Shown here: positions 1-13,150 of the stretch, one piece after another
Layout: every line of letters begins with the position of its first letter
Numbering within the stretch: the stretch's first letter is position 1
From: Catellatospora paridis
GTDB taxonomy: Bacteria; Actinomycetota; Actinomycetes; Mycobacteriales; Micromonosporaceae
DNA: 64,000 bases
Reading direction: 5' to 3'
Assembly (NCBI RefSeq): GCF_009720365.1
Contig: NZ_WBZD01000045.1
Span: 60,454 to 124,453 of the forward strand
Translations under genes and position numbers: made by a program
The notes under the pieces: generated by a model
What the model was told of the DNA's origin: nothing
What the model saw: the letters and a program-made list of their open reading frames with translations, nothing else
Databases searched by the model: none

Positions 1-1455
1 GGCGCCCGGCAGCGGCTCGGCCAGCGTGCGGTCCTCGTCGATCAGTGCGAGCAGTTCGGTGGTGAGTGTGCCGTAGCGCTCCAGCAGGTGTTCCACCGCG
101 CCGACGCTCAGCTCGTGGCGGCGGGCCAGGTCGGCACGGTCGCGCCACATCGCCTCGTAGCCGTCGGCCCCGAGCAGCGGCAGGTCGGCCGTGCCGCTGT
201 GCCGCACGTCGCCGAGCCGCCGGACCGCCTTGTCGATCACGTCCTGGGCCATCACCCGGTACGTGGTGAACTTGCCGCCCGCGACGAGCAGCAGCCCGAG
301 CAGCGGCTCGACCACGGCGTGCTCGCGCGACAGCGCCGACGTCGAGTCGGACTCCCCGCGCAGCAGCGGACGCAGTCCGGCGTACACACCCTCGATGTCG
401 CCGCGCGTCAGCGGCCGGTCGAGCACCTCGTTGACGTGCGAGAGCAGGTAGTCGATGTCCTTTGCCGACGCCGCCGGATGGGCGCGGTCCAGCTCCCAGT
501 CGGTGTCGGTGGTGCCGATGATCCAGTGCCCGCCCCACGGGATGACGAACAGCACGCTGGACGCGGTACGCAGGATCAGGCCGACCTCGCCGGTGATCGC
601 CGAACGGGGCACCACCAGATGCACACCCTTGGAGGCGCGGACCCGGAAGCCGACCCGCGCGTCGGGCAGCCAGGACGACACGTCGTCGCTCCACACGCCC
701 GTCGCCGCGACCACGGTCTTCGCGCGTACGTCGAACTCCTCGCCGTCGGCGCTGACGCGTACGCCCGTCACCTGGCGCGCCTGCCGTAGCAGACCGACCG
801 CCTTGACCCCGGTCAGCACGGCCGCGCCGAGGCTGGCCGCGGTGCGGGCCACCGTCACCACGAACCGGGCGTCGTCGACCTGCCCGTCGTAGTAGCGGAT
901 CGCCCCGGCCAGGCCCTGCTCGCGCAGCGACGGGAACAGCCGGCGCGCGCCGTGCTGGGTCAGGTGCTTGTGCAGCGGCATGCCGCGACCGCCCCCGACC
1001 AGGCCCGCGAAGGCGTCGTAGAGCGCCACCCCGGCCCCGTAGTAGAGCCGGTGCCAGGCCCGCTTGGCCGCCCCGGCGACGCCGGGCGTCTCGGCGGGCA
1101 GCGGCACCAGGAACGGCACCGGCCGCACGAGGTGCGGGGCCAGCCGCGTGGCGAGCAGGCCCCGTTCCCGCAGCGCCTCGTGCACCAGCGGGAACTCCAG
1201 CTGCTCCAGGTAGCGCAGGCCGCCGTGGATCAGCTTGGACGAGCGCGAGGACGTGCCCGCGGCGAGGTCGCTCGCCTCGATCAGGGCCACGCGCAGGCCG
1301 CGGGACGCGGCGTCCAGCGCCGCGCCGACGCCGGTCACCCCGCCCCCGACGACCAGGACATCGAACTCTTCGTCGCGGAGCCTGCGCAGGTCAGCGGCGC
1401 GGCGCTCCGGGGATAGAGCACCCGCGGCGAAGCGGGACACGCTGCGGTCACGCAT
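1..1455 (-). CDS. glpD: Aerobic glycerol-3-phosphate dehydrogenase (3' end outside window)
   Basis: FAD-dependent oxidation of sn-glycerol 3-phosphate to dihydroxyacetone phosphate at the membrane, feeding electrons to quinone. The N-terminal dinucleotide-binding motif VVGGGVTGVGAALDAASRG lies at about residues 35-53, followed by the family segment SSRSSKLIHGGLRYLE near residue 70. A later segment WIIGTTDTDWELD and the glycine-rich AGGKFTTYRVMAQD are also typical of GlpD. The ATG at 1455 is preceded by GGAGGG. About 485 codons are visible and the frame runs off base 1, so the C-terminus is missing only because of the window edge. It is divergent from the subtilase gene. Confidence 0.95.
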   Translation of the reverse strand, partial: MRDRSVSRFAAGALSPERRAADLRRLRDEEFDVLVVGGGVTGVGAALDAASRGLRVALIEASDLAAGTSSRSSKLIHGGLRYLEQLEFPLVHEALRERGLLATRLAPHLVRPVPFLVPLPAETPGVAGAAKRAWHRLYYGAGVALYDAFAGLVGGGRGMPLHKHLTQHGARRLFPSLREQGLAGAIRYYDGQVDDARFVVTVARTAASLGAAVLTGVKAVGLLRQARQVTGVRVSADGEEFDVRAKTVVAATGVWSDDVSSWLPDARVGFRVRASKGVHLVVPRSAITGEVGLILRTASSVLFVIPWGGHWIIGTTDTDWELDRAHPAASAKDIDYLLSHVNEVLDRPLTRGDIEGVYAGLRPLLRGESDSTSALSREHAVVEPLLGLLLVAGGKFTTYRVMAQDVIDKAVRRLGDVRHSGTADLPLLGADGYEAMWRDRADLARRHELSVGAVEHLLERYGTLTTELLALIDEDRTLAEPLPGA

Positions 1456-1477
1456 CCCTCCAAGGTACCGTGCGGCT

Positions 1478-4159
<2,682 letters not shown>

Positions 4160-4170
4160 GCTTCTCTGCC

Positions 4171-5064
4171 ATGATCACCCCTTACGAGCCGCAGCACCGG
4201 GCCGCCGTGGTCGATCTGCTCGGCCGGTCCCTGCTGGCCGAGGACGCCGCCGAGGCGGCCGACATCGTGGCGCTGCTGCAGGGTTCGGCGGGCTTCGTCG
4301 CGATCGACGGCGACGCGCCCGACGGCGACGTGGTCGGGGTCGCGCTGGCCTCCACGGGCCGCAAGGACCCGACCGTCGGGCACCTGGACCTGCTGGTCGT
4401 GGATCCTGCCTTCCGCCGCCAGGGCCTGGCCCGCGAGCTGGTCGGGGCCGTCGAGGAGCAACTGCGGGCGCGCGGGCTGACCGCGGTGCGGGTCGCCGGC
4501 AACCCGCCCACGCACGCATGGCCCGGCGTGGACGTGCGCTACACCCCGGCCGTGTGCGCGCTGACCGCGCTCGGCTACGCCCATGACCGTACGGCCTGGA
4601 ACATGACCGCCGACCTCACCGAGGGCTCGCCCGCGCTGCGCGACACCCGGAGCGCCCAGGAGCGGCTGGCCGCGGCGCACGTGATCGTGCGCGCGGCGAC
4701 GGCCGACGACCTGCCGGAGCTGCGACCGCTGATCGCTGCTGAGTGGGGTCCGGCCTGGGTGGCCGAGGTGGAGCGGGCCGTCGGCGGGGCCGGGGGCTGC
4801 CACCTCGCCATCCGCCACGGGCAGCCGATCGCGTTCGCCGCATGGGGTGGCTGCCGCCCGAGCTGGTTCGGCCCGATGGGCACCCTGCCCGCCGCGGCCG
4901 GGCTGGGCATCGGCGGCGTCCTGCTGCGACGGTGCCTGCGCGACCAGGCCGACCGGGGCATCACGCGGGCCCAGATCGGCTGGGTGGGACCGGTCTCGTT
5001 CTACTCCGGAGCGGCCGGCGCGGTCATCGAGCGGGTCTTCTTCCTCTTCCATAAACCACTATGA
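4171..5064 (+). CDS. Tandem GNAT-family N-acetyltransferase
   Basis: The 297-residue protein has two acetyltransferase-fold halves. The first (about 1-150) carries the acetyl-CoA loop in LLVVDPAFRRQGLARELV. The second (about 165-297) is weaker, with GLGIGGVLLRRCL in the equivalent place. The substrate cannot be read from the sequence. ATG at 4171 lies 11 nt after the subtilase stop; TAGGCT sits 8 nt upstream within that stop region, so it may have its own leaderless promoter. Confidence 0.8.
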   Translation: MITPYEPQHRAAVVDLLGRSLLAEDAAEAADIVALLQGSAGFVAIDGDAPDGDVVGVALASTGRKDPTVGHLDLLVVDPAFRRQGLARELVGAVEEQLRARGLTAVRVAGNPPTHAWPGVDVRYTPAVCALTALGYAHDRTAWNMTADLTEGSPALRDTRSAQERLAAAHVIVRAATADDLPELRPLIAAEWGPAWVAEVERAVGGAGGCHLAIRHGQPIAFAAWGGCRPSWFGPMGTLPAAAGLGIGGVLLRRCLRDQADRGITRAQIGWVGPVSFYSGAAGAVIERVFFLFHKPL

Positions 5065-5121
5065 GTCGGGCTTTTTTCGCATTTCAGATTAGAAGCGGGG
5101 ATTTCCGGGGACGATGAGGAT

Positions 5122-6543
5122 GTGGCAGCCCCGACCAGCCCGATAGCGGAACCCTACGAGACCAAGGGGGCGGCGATCCTGGTCGCTGCCGCGGCCGCGG
5201 TGGGCGGCTTCCTCTTCGGGTACGACACCGCGGTCATCAACGGCACCGTGGACGCCCTGCGCAACACCTTCCACCTGGGCTCGGTGGCCCTCGGCTTCGT
5301 CGTGTCGGCCGCCCTGCTGGGCTGCGCCGTCGGCGCCTGGTTCGCCGGCCCGCTGGCCGACCGGATGGGCCGGGTGCGGGTGATGCTGATCGCCGCCGGC
5401 CTCTTCATCGCGAGCTCGATCGGCTCCGGCCTCGCCTTCAGCCCCGTCGACCTGACGTTCTGGCGGATCATCGGCGGTCTCGGCGTGGGCGCGGCGAGCG
5501 TCATCGCGCCCGCATACATCGCCGAGGTCTCCCCCGCGCACATCCGCGGCCGGCTCGGCTCGCTCCAGCAGCTCGCCATCGTCAGCGGCATCTTCGTCGC
5601 CCTGCTCATCGACTACCTGCTGGCCGACGTCGCCGGCGGCGCGATGGAGCCGGTGCCGTGGGGCGGCGCGGCCTGGCGCTGGATGTTCGCCTCCGCCGCC
5701 ATCCCCGCGGTGATCTACGGCGTGCTGGCGCTGCAGATCCCGGAATCGCCGCGCTACCTGGTGCGCCGGGGTCGCCTCGCCGAGGCCCGCGACGTGATCA
5801 AGCGGCTGATCGGCGGCGACGTCGAGAAGCGCATCACCGACATCAAGCGCACGGTGGCGGGCACCACCGAGAAGGTCCACCTGAGCATCCTCAAGGGCCC
5901 CCGGCTCGGGCTGCTGCCCATCGTCTGGGTCGGCATCCTGCTCTCGGTGTTCCAGCAGTTCGTCGGCATCAACGTGATCTTCTACTACTCGTCGGCGCTG
6001 TGGGCGTCGGTGGGGTTCAGCGAGTCCGACGCCCTGCTGATCACGGTCATCACCAGCATCACCAACATCGTCACCACGCTCATCGCGATCGCCCTGGTCG
6101 ACAAGGTCGGCCGCAAGCCGCTGCTGCTCGTCGGTGCGGCCGGCATGGTGCTCACGCTCGGCGCGATGGCCTGGTGCTTCTCCACCGCCACGCAGACGAT
6201 CGGGGCCAACGGCGAGACACTGACCACGCTCAGCCCGGCGATCGGCAAGGTCGCCCTGGTCGCCGCAAACCTGTACGTGGTCGCCTTCGGCATGAGCTGG
6301 GGCCCGGTGGTCTGGGTGCTGCTCGGCGAGATGTTCAACAACAAGATCCGTGCCACCGCGCTGGCCGTCGCCGCCGCCGCCCAGTGGATCGCGAACTGGC
6401 TGATCAGCACCACCTTCCCGGCGCTGTCGAACATCGGCCTGACCTTCGCCTACGGCCTGTACGCCCTGTTCGCCCTGCTCGCCTTCGTCTTCGTCTGGAA
6501 CGCCGTCCGCGAGACCAAGGGCCGCGAACTCGAAGCCATGTGA
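5122..6543 (+). CDS. MFS sugar porter (glucose/xylose permease family)
   Basis: A 473-residue, 12-helix transporter of the sugar porter family, which moves hexoses or pentoses by proton symport. Family signatures are present: GYDTAVINGT in helix 1, DRMGRVRV after helix 2, PESPRYLV before the central loop, QQFVGINVIFYYSS in helix 7 (sugar-binding face), and ETKGRELEAM at the C-terminus. The start is GTG at 5122; the upstream ATG at 5114 is out of frame. GAGGA ends immediately before the GTG, so the ribosome-binding arrangement is poor. It stands alone; its sugar is not predictable from sequence alone. Confidence 0.9.
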   Translation: MAAPTSPIAEPYETKGAAILVAAAAAVGGFLFGYDTAVINGTVDALRNTFHLGSVALGFVVSAALLGCAVGAWFAGPLADRMGRVRVMLIAAGLFIASSIGSGLAFSPVDLTFWRIIGGLGVGAASVIAPAYIAEVSPAHIRGRLGSLQQLAIVSGIFVALLIDYLLADVAGGAMEPVPWGGAAWRWMFASAAIPAVIYGVLALQIPESPRYLVRRGRLAEARDVIKRLIGGDVEKRITDIKRTVAGTTEKVHLSILKGPRLGLLPIVWVGILLSVFQQFVGINVIFYYSSALWASVGFSESDALLITVITSITNIVTTLIAIALVDKVGRKPLLLVGAAGMVLTLGAMAWCFSTATQTIGANGETLTTLSPAIGKVALVAANLYVVAFGMSWGPVVWVLLGEMFNNKIRATALAVAAAAQWIANWLISTTFPALSNIGLTFAYGLYALFALLAFVFVWNAVRETKGRELEAM

Positions 6544-6568
6544 CCCGCCGCCACCCGCCCCACGTGCG

Positions 6569-6586
6569 GCGACTCTAAAGAGTCGC
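6569..6586. repeat. Short perfect hairpin GCGACTCT-AA-AGAGTCGC
   Basis: An 8-bp inverted repeat just after the sugar porter stop. The unit AAGAGTCGCG recurs about 35 bp later without its partner arm. It could act as a terminator for the porter gene; there is no T-run. Confidence 0.45.
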
Positions 6587-6653
6587 GGCCTCATCCCGGC
6601 CCTGTAGCCGCTAGTCGTTAAGAGTCGCGCCAGGTGGGCGGGGCGGGAGACGG

Positions 6654-6684
6654 GAAGGCCCCCGAGCTGTGCTCGGGGGCCTTC
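6654..6684 (-). terminator. Terminator hairpin of groEL
   Basis: A 14-bp perfect stem (GAAGGCCCCCGAGC and its complement around a TGT loop), 37 bp after the groEL stop on the minus strand. It has no strong T-run, as is usual in actinomycetes. It may also stop readthrough from the plus strand. Confidence 0.8.
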
Positions 6685-6721
6685 GTCGTGTTCAGGTGGT
6701 GCGGGTGCTGATCCGTCAGGA

Positions 6722-8473
<1,752 letters not shown>

Positions 8474-8478
8474 TCACC

Positions 8479-8507
8479 TGTTTAGCACTCTCGACCCCCG
8501 AGTGCAA
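8479..8507 (-). promoter_or_regulatory. Predicted groEL promoter
   Basis: On the minus strand, TTGCAC and TAAACA are separated by exactly 17 bp. The -35 lies in the outer arm of CIRCE 2 and the -10 overlaps its inner arm, so bound HrcA would block RNA polymerase. The -10 deviates from TANNNT in its last base. Confidence 0.55.
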
Positions 8508-8508
8508 G
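8482..8508 (-). promoter_or_regulatory. CIRCE operator 2 (imperfect)
   Basis: TTAGCACTC-N9-GAGTGCAAG. The left arm is consensus and the right arm is off in its last bases, where it doubles as the promoter -35. It starts 9 bp from CIRCE 1; two CIRCE copies before an actinobacterial groEL is a known arrangement. Confidence 0.88.
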
Positions 8509-8641
8509 CGAACACGGGATGATCACAACCTTTCCCGGACCCGCGTCACCGCGCCGGGTTCGCCCTCGCCCACAGGTGTATTACCTGGCAGTACCCATGC
8601 GGAACGGCCGTCGGCGTGATCGCGGACAGGCTCCGCGCCGA

Positions 8642-8657
8642 CCGCCCGACCGGGCGG
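8642..8657 (-). terminator. Possible terminator hairpin
   Basis: CCGCCCG-AC-CGGGCGG, 7-bp G+C stem 12 bp after the stop of the 67-residue membrane protein. No T-run; weak evidence. Confidence 0.4.
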
Positions 8658-8669
8658 CGGGTGCGGGGT

Positions 8670-8873
8670 TCACCGGGCGCGACCGAGCTCGATCACCACG
8701 GGTTCGAGCGCCTCCGGCGCGGGCTCGGCGGCGGGCGAAGCGGGCAGGTCCGCCCGGCGCAGGTAGGCCAGCTCGGTGACGATGCCGATCACCAGCAGCG
8801 GCCGCCAGCAGAGCCGCAGCAGGGTCATCGTCTCGCGCAGCCAGGACGACCGGACCGGGCTCGGTTCGGTCAC
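8670..8873 (-). CDS. Small single-span membrane protein
   Basis: 67 residues beginning with GTG and reading TEPSPVRSSWLRETMTLL. One hydrophobic helix (CWRPLLVIGIVTELAYL) lies at about residues 19-36, followed by an acidic Ala/Pro/Glu tail. Its GTG overlaps the TGA of the upstream gene as GTGA, so the two are translationally coupled. No family recognised. Confidence 0.7.
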   Translation of the reverse strand: MTEPSPVRSSWLRETMTLLRLCWRPLLVIGIVTELAYLRRADLPASPAAEPAPEALEPVVIELGRAR

Positions 8874-9856
8874 CGGGCCAGTTCCTCGACCAGCTGCCGG
8901 GTGGACACGGGGCCTTCCGCGCCACGGCGCTCGGCGTACGTGATGAGGATGCCTCCGAACAGCACCATCGTCAGCGGGATCTCGACGACGGCGGCGAGCA
9001 GGGTGGCGCCGCCGGCGACCGCGACGGCCATGGCGTCGTCGCCCGCGGGGACCAGCGCGGTGCCGATCCCGCTCACCATCTGCTCGATGACGGAGCCGGC
9101 GGCCAGGGTGAGTCCGAGCAGCAGCAGCCGTCCGGCGGTGGGCCAGAACGCGGCGTGCAGCAGCGTGCTCGACCGGCGCAGCGGGCCGCCGCGCTCGAAC
9201 AGGAACACCGGCCCGACAAGCGCGATCACCATCATGAGGTACGTGGCGACGAGCAGCACCGGGATCAGCCCGAGCAGGGAGGCGACCTGGACGCAGCACG
9301 CGGCGACGGCGACGACGCCGAGGCCGACGAGCAGGTAGGCGAGCACGTGCCAGGCGGCCAGGCCGAGCATGCGGCGCAGCCCGTAGCGCATCGCCTCGCC
9401 GACCGTGACGGGCAGTCCGGCGGCCTGGCGGGTGGCGAGGTGGGTGGCCGCGGCGTAGCCGAGCATCTGCAGGAGCAGCACCACCACCACGTACGCGGCC
9501 GCGGTCGCCCCGAGGGTGGCGAGCAGTTCCTCGCCCGCGCCGGTGCGGCCGAGGCCGGCCAGGTCGATCCCACCGCTCGCGACCACACCCACGATGACCA
9601 GCACACCGAACACGACGGTCGGCAGCAGGTGGGTGAGCGCGAAGATGACGAGCAGCTGCTGCCAGCCGCGCCGCAGGACGCCGCCCACCCGGAAGCTCCA
9701 GCCGCTGAACCCCTGCGCTCCCGGATTGACCAGCGGGTCGTGTTCGGGTCCGAAGTCGGGCATGGCCTCGCGGTATGCCTCGTCGGGCGGCCGGAACCCC
9801 TGTTCGGCGGGCAGCGGTTCGCCGGCGTCGTACGGGTTCGGGGTCGACTCCGACAT
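8870..9856 (-). CDS. Polytopic membrane protein, glycerophosphodiester phosphodiesterase membrane-domain-like
   Basis: 328 residues. A polar, Pro-rich N-terminus of about 60 residues ends in GWSFRVGGVLRRGWQQL. It is followed by roughly six hydrophobic segments, including a long run from about 70 to 175. Architecture resembles the DUF7847/GdpP-membrane-like proteins of actinomycetes; no enzyme motif is visible. ATG at 9856 has a GGAG box 7 nt upstream. It forms a two-gene unit with the small membrane protein. Confidence 0.75.
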   Translation of the reverse strand: MSESTPNPYDAGEPLPAEQGFRPPDEAYREAMPDFGPEHDPLVNPGAQGFSGWSFRVGGVLRRGWQQLLVIFALTHLLPTVVFGVLVIVGVVASGGIDLAGLGRTGAGEELLATLGATAAAYVVVVLLLQMLGYAAATHLATRQAAGLPVTVGEAMRYGLRRMLGLAAWHVLAYLLVGLGVVAVAACCVQVASLLGLIPVLLVATYLMMVIALVGPVFLFERGGPLRRSSTLLHAAFWPTAGRLLLLGLTLAAGSVIEQMVSGIGTALVPAGDDAMAVAVAGGATLLAAVVEIPLTMVLFGGILITYAERRGAEGPVSTRQLVEELAR

Positions 9857-9951
9857 GCGCGCTCCAGCTCAGGGGAAGGGTCGCCCAGTGTGGCACGCCC
9901 GCGCGCACATCGCTGTCCCCCTGCACTGGTCGGCCAGCCCGGAACAGCTGG

Positions 9952-9983
9952 AAGGGCCCCGATCCTGTGGGATCAGAGCCCTT
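9952..9983 (-). terminator. Terminator hairpin of the cold-shock gene
   Basis: Arms AAGGGCCCCGATCC and GGATCAGAGCCCTT pair along their whole length with two G-U pairs, 33 bp after the csp stop. It lies between csp and the start of the membrane-protein operon. Confidence 0.7.
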
Positions 9984-10015
9984 TCCGTTTTACTCAAGCT
10001 TTGATGGCCAAGCGG

Positions 10016-10219
10016 TCAGGCGATGACCCGGACCTTCTCAGCCTGGGGGCCCTTCTGGCCCTGGGCGATTTCGAACTCAACGCGCTGACCGTCGTCGAGC
10101 GCCTTGTAGCCGTCCATCTCGATCGCGGAGAAGTGGACGAACACGTCCTGCCCTCCGTCGACCGCGATGAAGCCGTAGCCCTTCTCGCTGTTGAACCACT
10201 TGACGGTGCCCTGTGCCAC
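10016..10219 (-). CDS. Cold-shock protein (CspA family)
   Basis: 67 residues, the family's usual length: one cold-shock OB-fold that binds single-stranded RNA/DNA. RNP1-like GYGFIAV and RNP2-like VFVHFSAI are both present, after the N-terminus [17 protein letters not shown]. The GTG at 10219 is chosen over an in-frame upstream start because GAGGAAG sits 7 nt before it. Monocistronic, with its own terminator. Confidence 0.96.
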   Translation of the reverse strand: MAQGTVKWFNSEKGYGFIAVDGGQDVFVHFSAIEMDGYKALDDGQRVEFEIAQGQKGPQAEKVRVIA

Positions 10220-10340
10220 GGTGCACTTCCTCACTTCTGTAAAGCTGGGCGGTCCTCAGCGGGCCACCCCCGGCTGGTGTTGTCAGCCGTCCTCGCACGC
10301 TACACGAGCACCGGTGCCCTCGCACAGCCCCAAAACGGAC

Positions 10341-10360
10341 CTGTAATGCTCCCATTACAG
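10341..10360. promoter_or_regulatory. Inverted repeat CTGTAATG-CTCC-CATTACAG
   Basis: A perfect 8-bp inverted repeat in the 216-bp divergent region between csp and the serine hydrolase gene. It is markedly more A+T-rich than its surroundings. It could be an operator for either gene; no regulator is assigned. Confidence 0.5.
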
Positions 10361-10435
10361 TTCGACAGTCGGCAATCTGACCATGAACGCGCTCTATCGC
10401 GTGACCGGGCGGCCCACCGGGGGGTTGGGTGGAAC

Positions 10436-11317
10436 GTGGACTACCGCCGCCGCATCCGTTCGCGCCGTCTGCCGGCCGCTTTCATGCCCCTCATCGCGAC
10501 GTCCGTGTGCGCCGTCGCCTTACTCGTGACCGGTGCGGCCCTGCAATGGGCACTGCACTACGGCACGAATGCGGCGCCGCCGGGCACCGCCCAGGACCGG
10601 ACCACGGGAGAGCCGGCGTCACCCGCCCGACTGGAACTTCCCCCCGTACGGCTGGACACCGAGGGCTTCGCCAGCTGGGCGATGCTGGACCGGCGCACCG
10701 GCCAGATCGCCGGCTCCTCCAACCTGGACGCCCCGAGTGACACCATGTCCCTGATCAAGGTGTGGCTCGCCGCCGACTTCCTGCGCCGCACCGACTACCC
10801 GGACCAGCGCAGCCTGAACCGGTTGATCATCATGATCCGCGACTCGGACAACAAGGCCGCGTACGAGTTCTACGAGCGCAACGGCGGCCGCGCCGGCATC
10901 GAGCGCATGGTCGAGATCTGCGGGCTGACCGAGTCGAAGCCGTACAAGATCGACGGCTACTGGTCGAACACCGAGGTCTCGGCGCGCGACGTGGTCCGGC
11001 TGGGGGCCTGCCTGGCCGACGGCCGGGCCGCGGGGCCCCATTGGACGGACTGGCTGCTGACCCAGATGCGCCTGGTGCGCGGCGCCGGCGACTTCGGGCC
11101 GCGGGCGGCGTTCCCGCCGGAGGTCGCGGCGACCATCGCCATCAAGAACGGCTGGCTGCTGCGCACCGAGGACAAGCTGTGGCACATGGCCTGCCTGGCG
11201 GTCACCGACAAGTGGAGCATGAGCGTCCTGCTGCGCTACCCGGCCCGCTTCGGCTTCGACCACGGCCGCGACCTCTGCGCCTCGGTGGCCGAACAACTCA
11301 AACCCGCCCTCCCCTGA
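10436..11317 (+). CDS. Beta-lactamase/transpeptidase-fold serine hydrolase, membrane-anchored
   Basis: 293 residues. A basic N-terminus is followed by one hydrophobic segment (AAFMPLIATSVCAVALLVTG, about 14-33), so the domain lies outside the membrane. Penicillin-binding motifs are recognisable: Ser105-x-x-Lys108 in SLIK, Ser137-Asp138-Asn139 in RDSDNKAAYE, and Lys237-Asn-Gly in IKNGW, replacing the usual KTG. The class A omega-loop glutamate is not obvious, so a peptidase or degenerate enzyme is likelier than a working beta-lactamase. GTG at 10436 follows GGGTGG at a spacing of 3. Confidence 0.75.
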   Translation: MDYRRRIRSRRLPAAFMPLIATSVCAVALLVTGAALQWALHYGTNAAPPGTAQDRTTGEPASPARLELPPVRLDTEGFASWAMLDRRTGQIAGSSNLDAPSDTMSLIKVWLAADFLRRTDYPDQRSLNRLIIMIRDSDNKAAYEFYERNGGRAGIERMVEICGLTESKPYKIDGYWSNTEVSARDVVRLGACLADGRAAGPHWTDWLLTQMRLVRGAGDFGPRAAFPPEVAATIAIKNGWLLRTEDKLWHMACLAVTDKWSMSVLLRYPARFGFDHGRDLCASVAEQLKPALP

Positions 11318-11327
11318 CCCCGAGACG

Positions 11328-11376
11328 AAGGAAGGGCACCTTCACAACGCTATGCGTTGTGAAGGTGCCCTTCCTT
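11328..11376. terminator. Long perfect hairpin, 23-bp stem, between convergent genes
   Basis: The arm beginning AAGGAAGGGCACCTTC is perfectly repeated in inverse around a TAT loop. It sits between the stops of the serine hydrolase gene (plus) and paaN (minus), so it can end both transcripts. Its core GGAAGGGCACCTTC recurs at 33713-33764, so it belongs to a genome repeat family. Confidence 0.85.
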
Positions 11377-11424
11377 ACTATCCGGGGCTGTTCGCTGTGC
11401 GGATGCAGCCGCGGCGCGGGCCGG

Positions 11425-13068
11425 TCAGGCCGGGCGGCGGGACTGGACGATGCGGAAGCGGCTCGCCACGAACGCGCCGTCGGTCAGCGCCGCGTTGGCG
11501 GCCGGGTTCGCGCCGGAGGCGTGGAAGTCGGAGAACGCCGCCGACTGGTTGACGAAGATGCCGCCGGTCAGGTTCGCCGACAGGTGCACGCCCACCTCCA
11601 TCGCCGCCTGCTCGACCGCGTCCAGCACGGACTCGTCGGTGCTGTAGACCGCCGCGGTGATGGCGCCCTTCTCCCCGACCGTCTTCCGGAAGATGCCGAT
11701 GCTGTCCGCGGTCGACTCGGTCGGCACCGCGAAGGTCACCGGGCCGAAGCACTCGGCGGCGTAGCCGTCGGTCACCTTCACGATCATCGGGGTGCGCACC
11801 ACCGCACCGGCGTACGCCGGGTGGGCCAGCTCGGCCGAGTCGAGCACCACGTCGCCCATCTTGCGGGCGGCCTCGATGCGGTCCACCACGTCGGCGTTGA
11901 CGATCGCGCCGGTGAACTCGACGGCCTTGGCCGGGTCGGCGGTGACCGCGCGGACCGCGCCCGCGATGCCGTCGACGACCTCGTCGAAGCTCTTGTGCCC
12001 GGCCTCGGTCCCGATGCCGCCGGCCGGGATGAGCAGGTTCTGCGGGGTGGTGCACATCTGGCCGCTGTACAGGGTCAGCGAGAAGCCCAGGTTGCGGCAC
12101 ATGCCGGCGAAGTCGTCGGTCGAGTCGACGATGACCGTGTTGACGCCCGCCTTCTCGGTGTACACCTGCGCCTGGCGGGCGTTGGCCTCCAGCCAGTCGC
12201 CGAAGGCCGTGGAGCCGGTGAAGTCGATGAGGCGGATCTCGGGCCGCAGTGCCAGGTCGGCGGCGACCGGCGCCTCGCGGGTGTCGACCGCAAGCTGCAC
12301 CGCGTTCGGGTCGAGCCCGGCCTCGGCCAGCACCTCGCGGGCGACCTGCACGGTGATGGCGAGCGGCAGCACCGCGCCCGGGTGCGGCTTGACCAGCACC
12401 GGGTTGCCGGTGATCAGCGAGGCGAACAGGCCCGGCCACGAGTTCCAGGTCGGGAAGGTGTTGCAGCCGACGACCAGGCCGATGCCGCGCGGCACCAGGT
12501 GATACGTCTTGGCCAGCGTGTCGGCCTTCTTGGTCCACACCACGGAGCCGACCTGCCGGGTCTGCTCGGCGTAGCCGTAGGCGACCGCCTCCAGCGCCCG
12601 GTCCAGCGCGTGCGGGCCGCCGGCCTGGAAGGCCATCACGAACGCCTGGCCGGTGGTCGCGTGCACCGCGTTGGCCAGCTCGAACACCCGCTTGTGCAGG
12701 CGGGCCAGGATCTCCAGGCACACCCCGGCACGGACCTGCGGCCCGGCGTCGCGCCACGAGGGCAGCGCGGCCTTGGCGGCGGCGATCAGAGCATCAGGGC
12801 TGGTCCGGGGGTATCGCACCCCGAGCGGGATGCCGAACGGCGACTGCTCCGGGGCCACCCACTCGTCGGCGGGCTGGTCCAGCGGGAAGTCCTTGCCCTG
12901 CAGGGCGGTGAAGGCGGCCTTGCCGTCGGCGGCGGCGGTCTCGCCGTACACCTTGGGGCTCGGCGACTCCGGGTAAGCCGACCAGTAGCCGCGCTCGGTG
13001 ATCGCCCGTAGCGCGCTGTTCAGCAGCTCCTCATGGGTGGCGAAGAGGTCCGTGGTGGTGACAGTCAT
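11425..13068 (-). CDS. paaN: PaaN-type aldehyde dehydrogenase (phenylacetate degradation family)
   Basis: 547-residue aldehyde dehydrogenase superfamily protein. The long N-terminal extension with ERGYWSAYPESPSPKVYGE and the segment CNTFPTWNSWPGLFASL are typical of the PaaN branch linked to phenylacetate catabolism. The catalytic cysteine is in GQMCTTPQN and the downstream glutamate region is ECFGPVTFAV. No other paa genes are visible, so its substrate here is uncertain. ATG at 13068 is used; GAGGGG lies very close, and an upstream in-frame ATG at 13080 lacks a ribosome site. Two TTGAAC palindromes upstream suggest TetR control. Confidence 0.85.
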   Translation of the reverse strand: MTVTTTDLFATHEELLNSALRAITERGYWSAYPESPSPKVYGETAAADGKAAFTALQGKDFPLDQPADEWVAPEQSPFGIPLGVRYPRTSPDALIAAAKAALPSWRDAGPQVRAGVCLEILARLHKRVFELANAVHATTGQAFVMAFQAGGPHALDRALEAVAYGYAEQTRQVGSVVWTKKADTLAKTYHLVPRGIGLVVGCNTFPTWNSWPGLFASLITGNPVLVKPHPGAVLPLAITVQVAREVLAEAGLDPNAVQLAVDTREAPVAADLALRPEIRLIDFTGSTAFGDWLEANARQAQVYTEKAGVNTVIVDSTDDFAGMCRNLGFSLTLYSGQMCTTPQNLLIPAGGIGTEAGHKSFDEVVDGIAGAVRAVTADPAKAVEFTGAIVNADVVDRIEAARKMGDVVLDSAELAHPAYAGAVVRTPMIVKVTDGYAAECFGPVTFAVPTESTADSIGIFRKTVGEKGAITAAVYSTDESVLDAVEQAAMEVGVHLSANLTGGIFVNQSAAFSDFHASGANPAANAALTDGAFVASRFRIVQSRRPA

Positions 13069-13106
13069 GCCCCTCATCATGCCCGACGAGGTGAGCGGAG
13101 CCACAG

Positions 13107-13120
13107 TTGAACATGTTCAA
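13107..13120. promoter_or_regulatory. Palindromic operator 1, TTGAACATGTTCAA
   Basis: Perfect 14-bp palindrome in the divergent interval between paaN and the plus-strand membrane protein gene. It is 30 bp from operator 2 and is probably bound by the TetR protein encoded two genes away (inference). Confidence 0.75.
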
Positions 13121-13150
13121 GTCGTGTGTCAGCATGAAAACGTCCGCAAG

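Noticed and set aside
10436..11317. Functional antibiotic-resistance beta-lactamase
   Set aside because: SxxK and SDN are present, but KTG is replaced by KNG and no omega-loop glutamate is evident; resistance should not be inferred.
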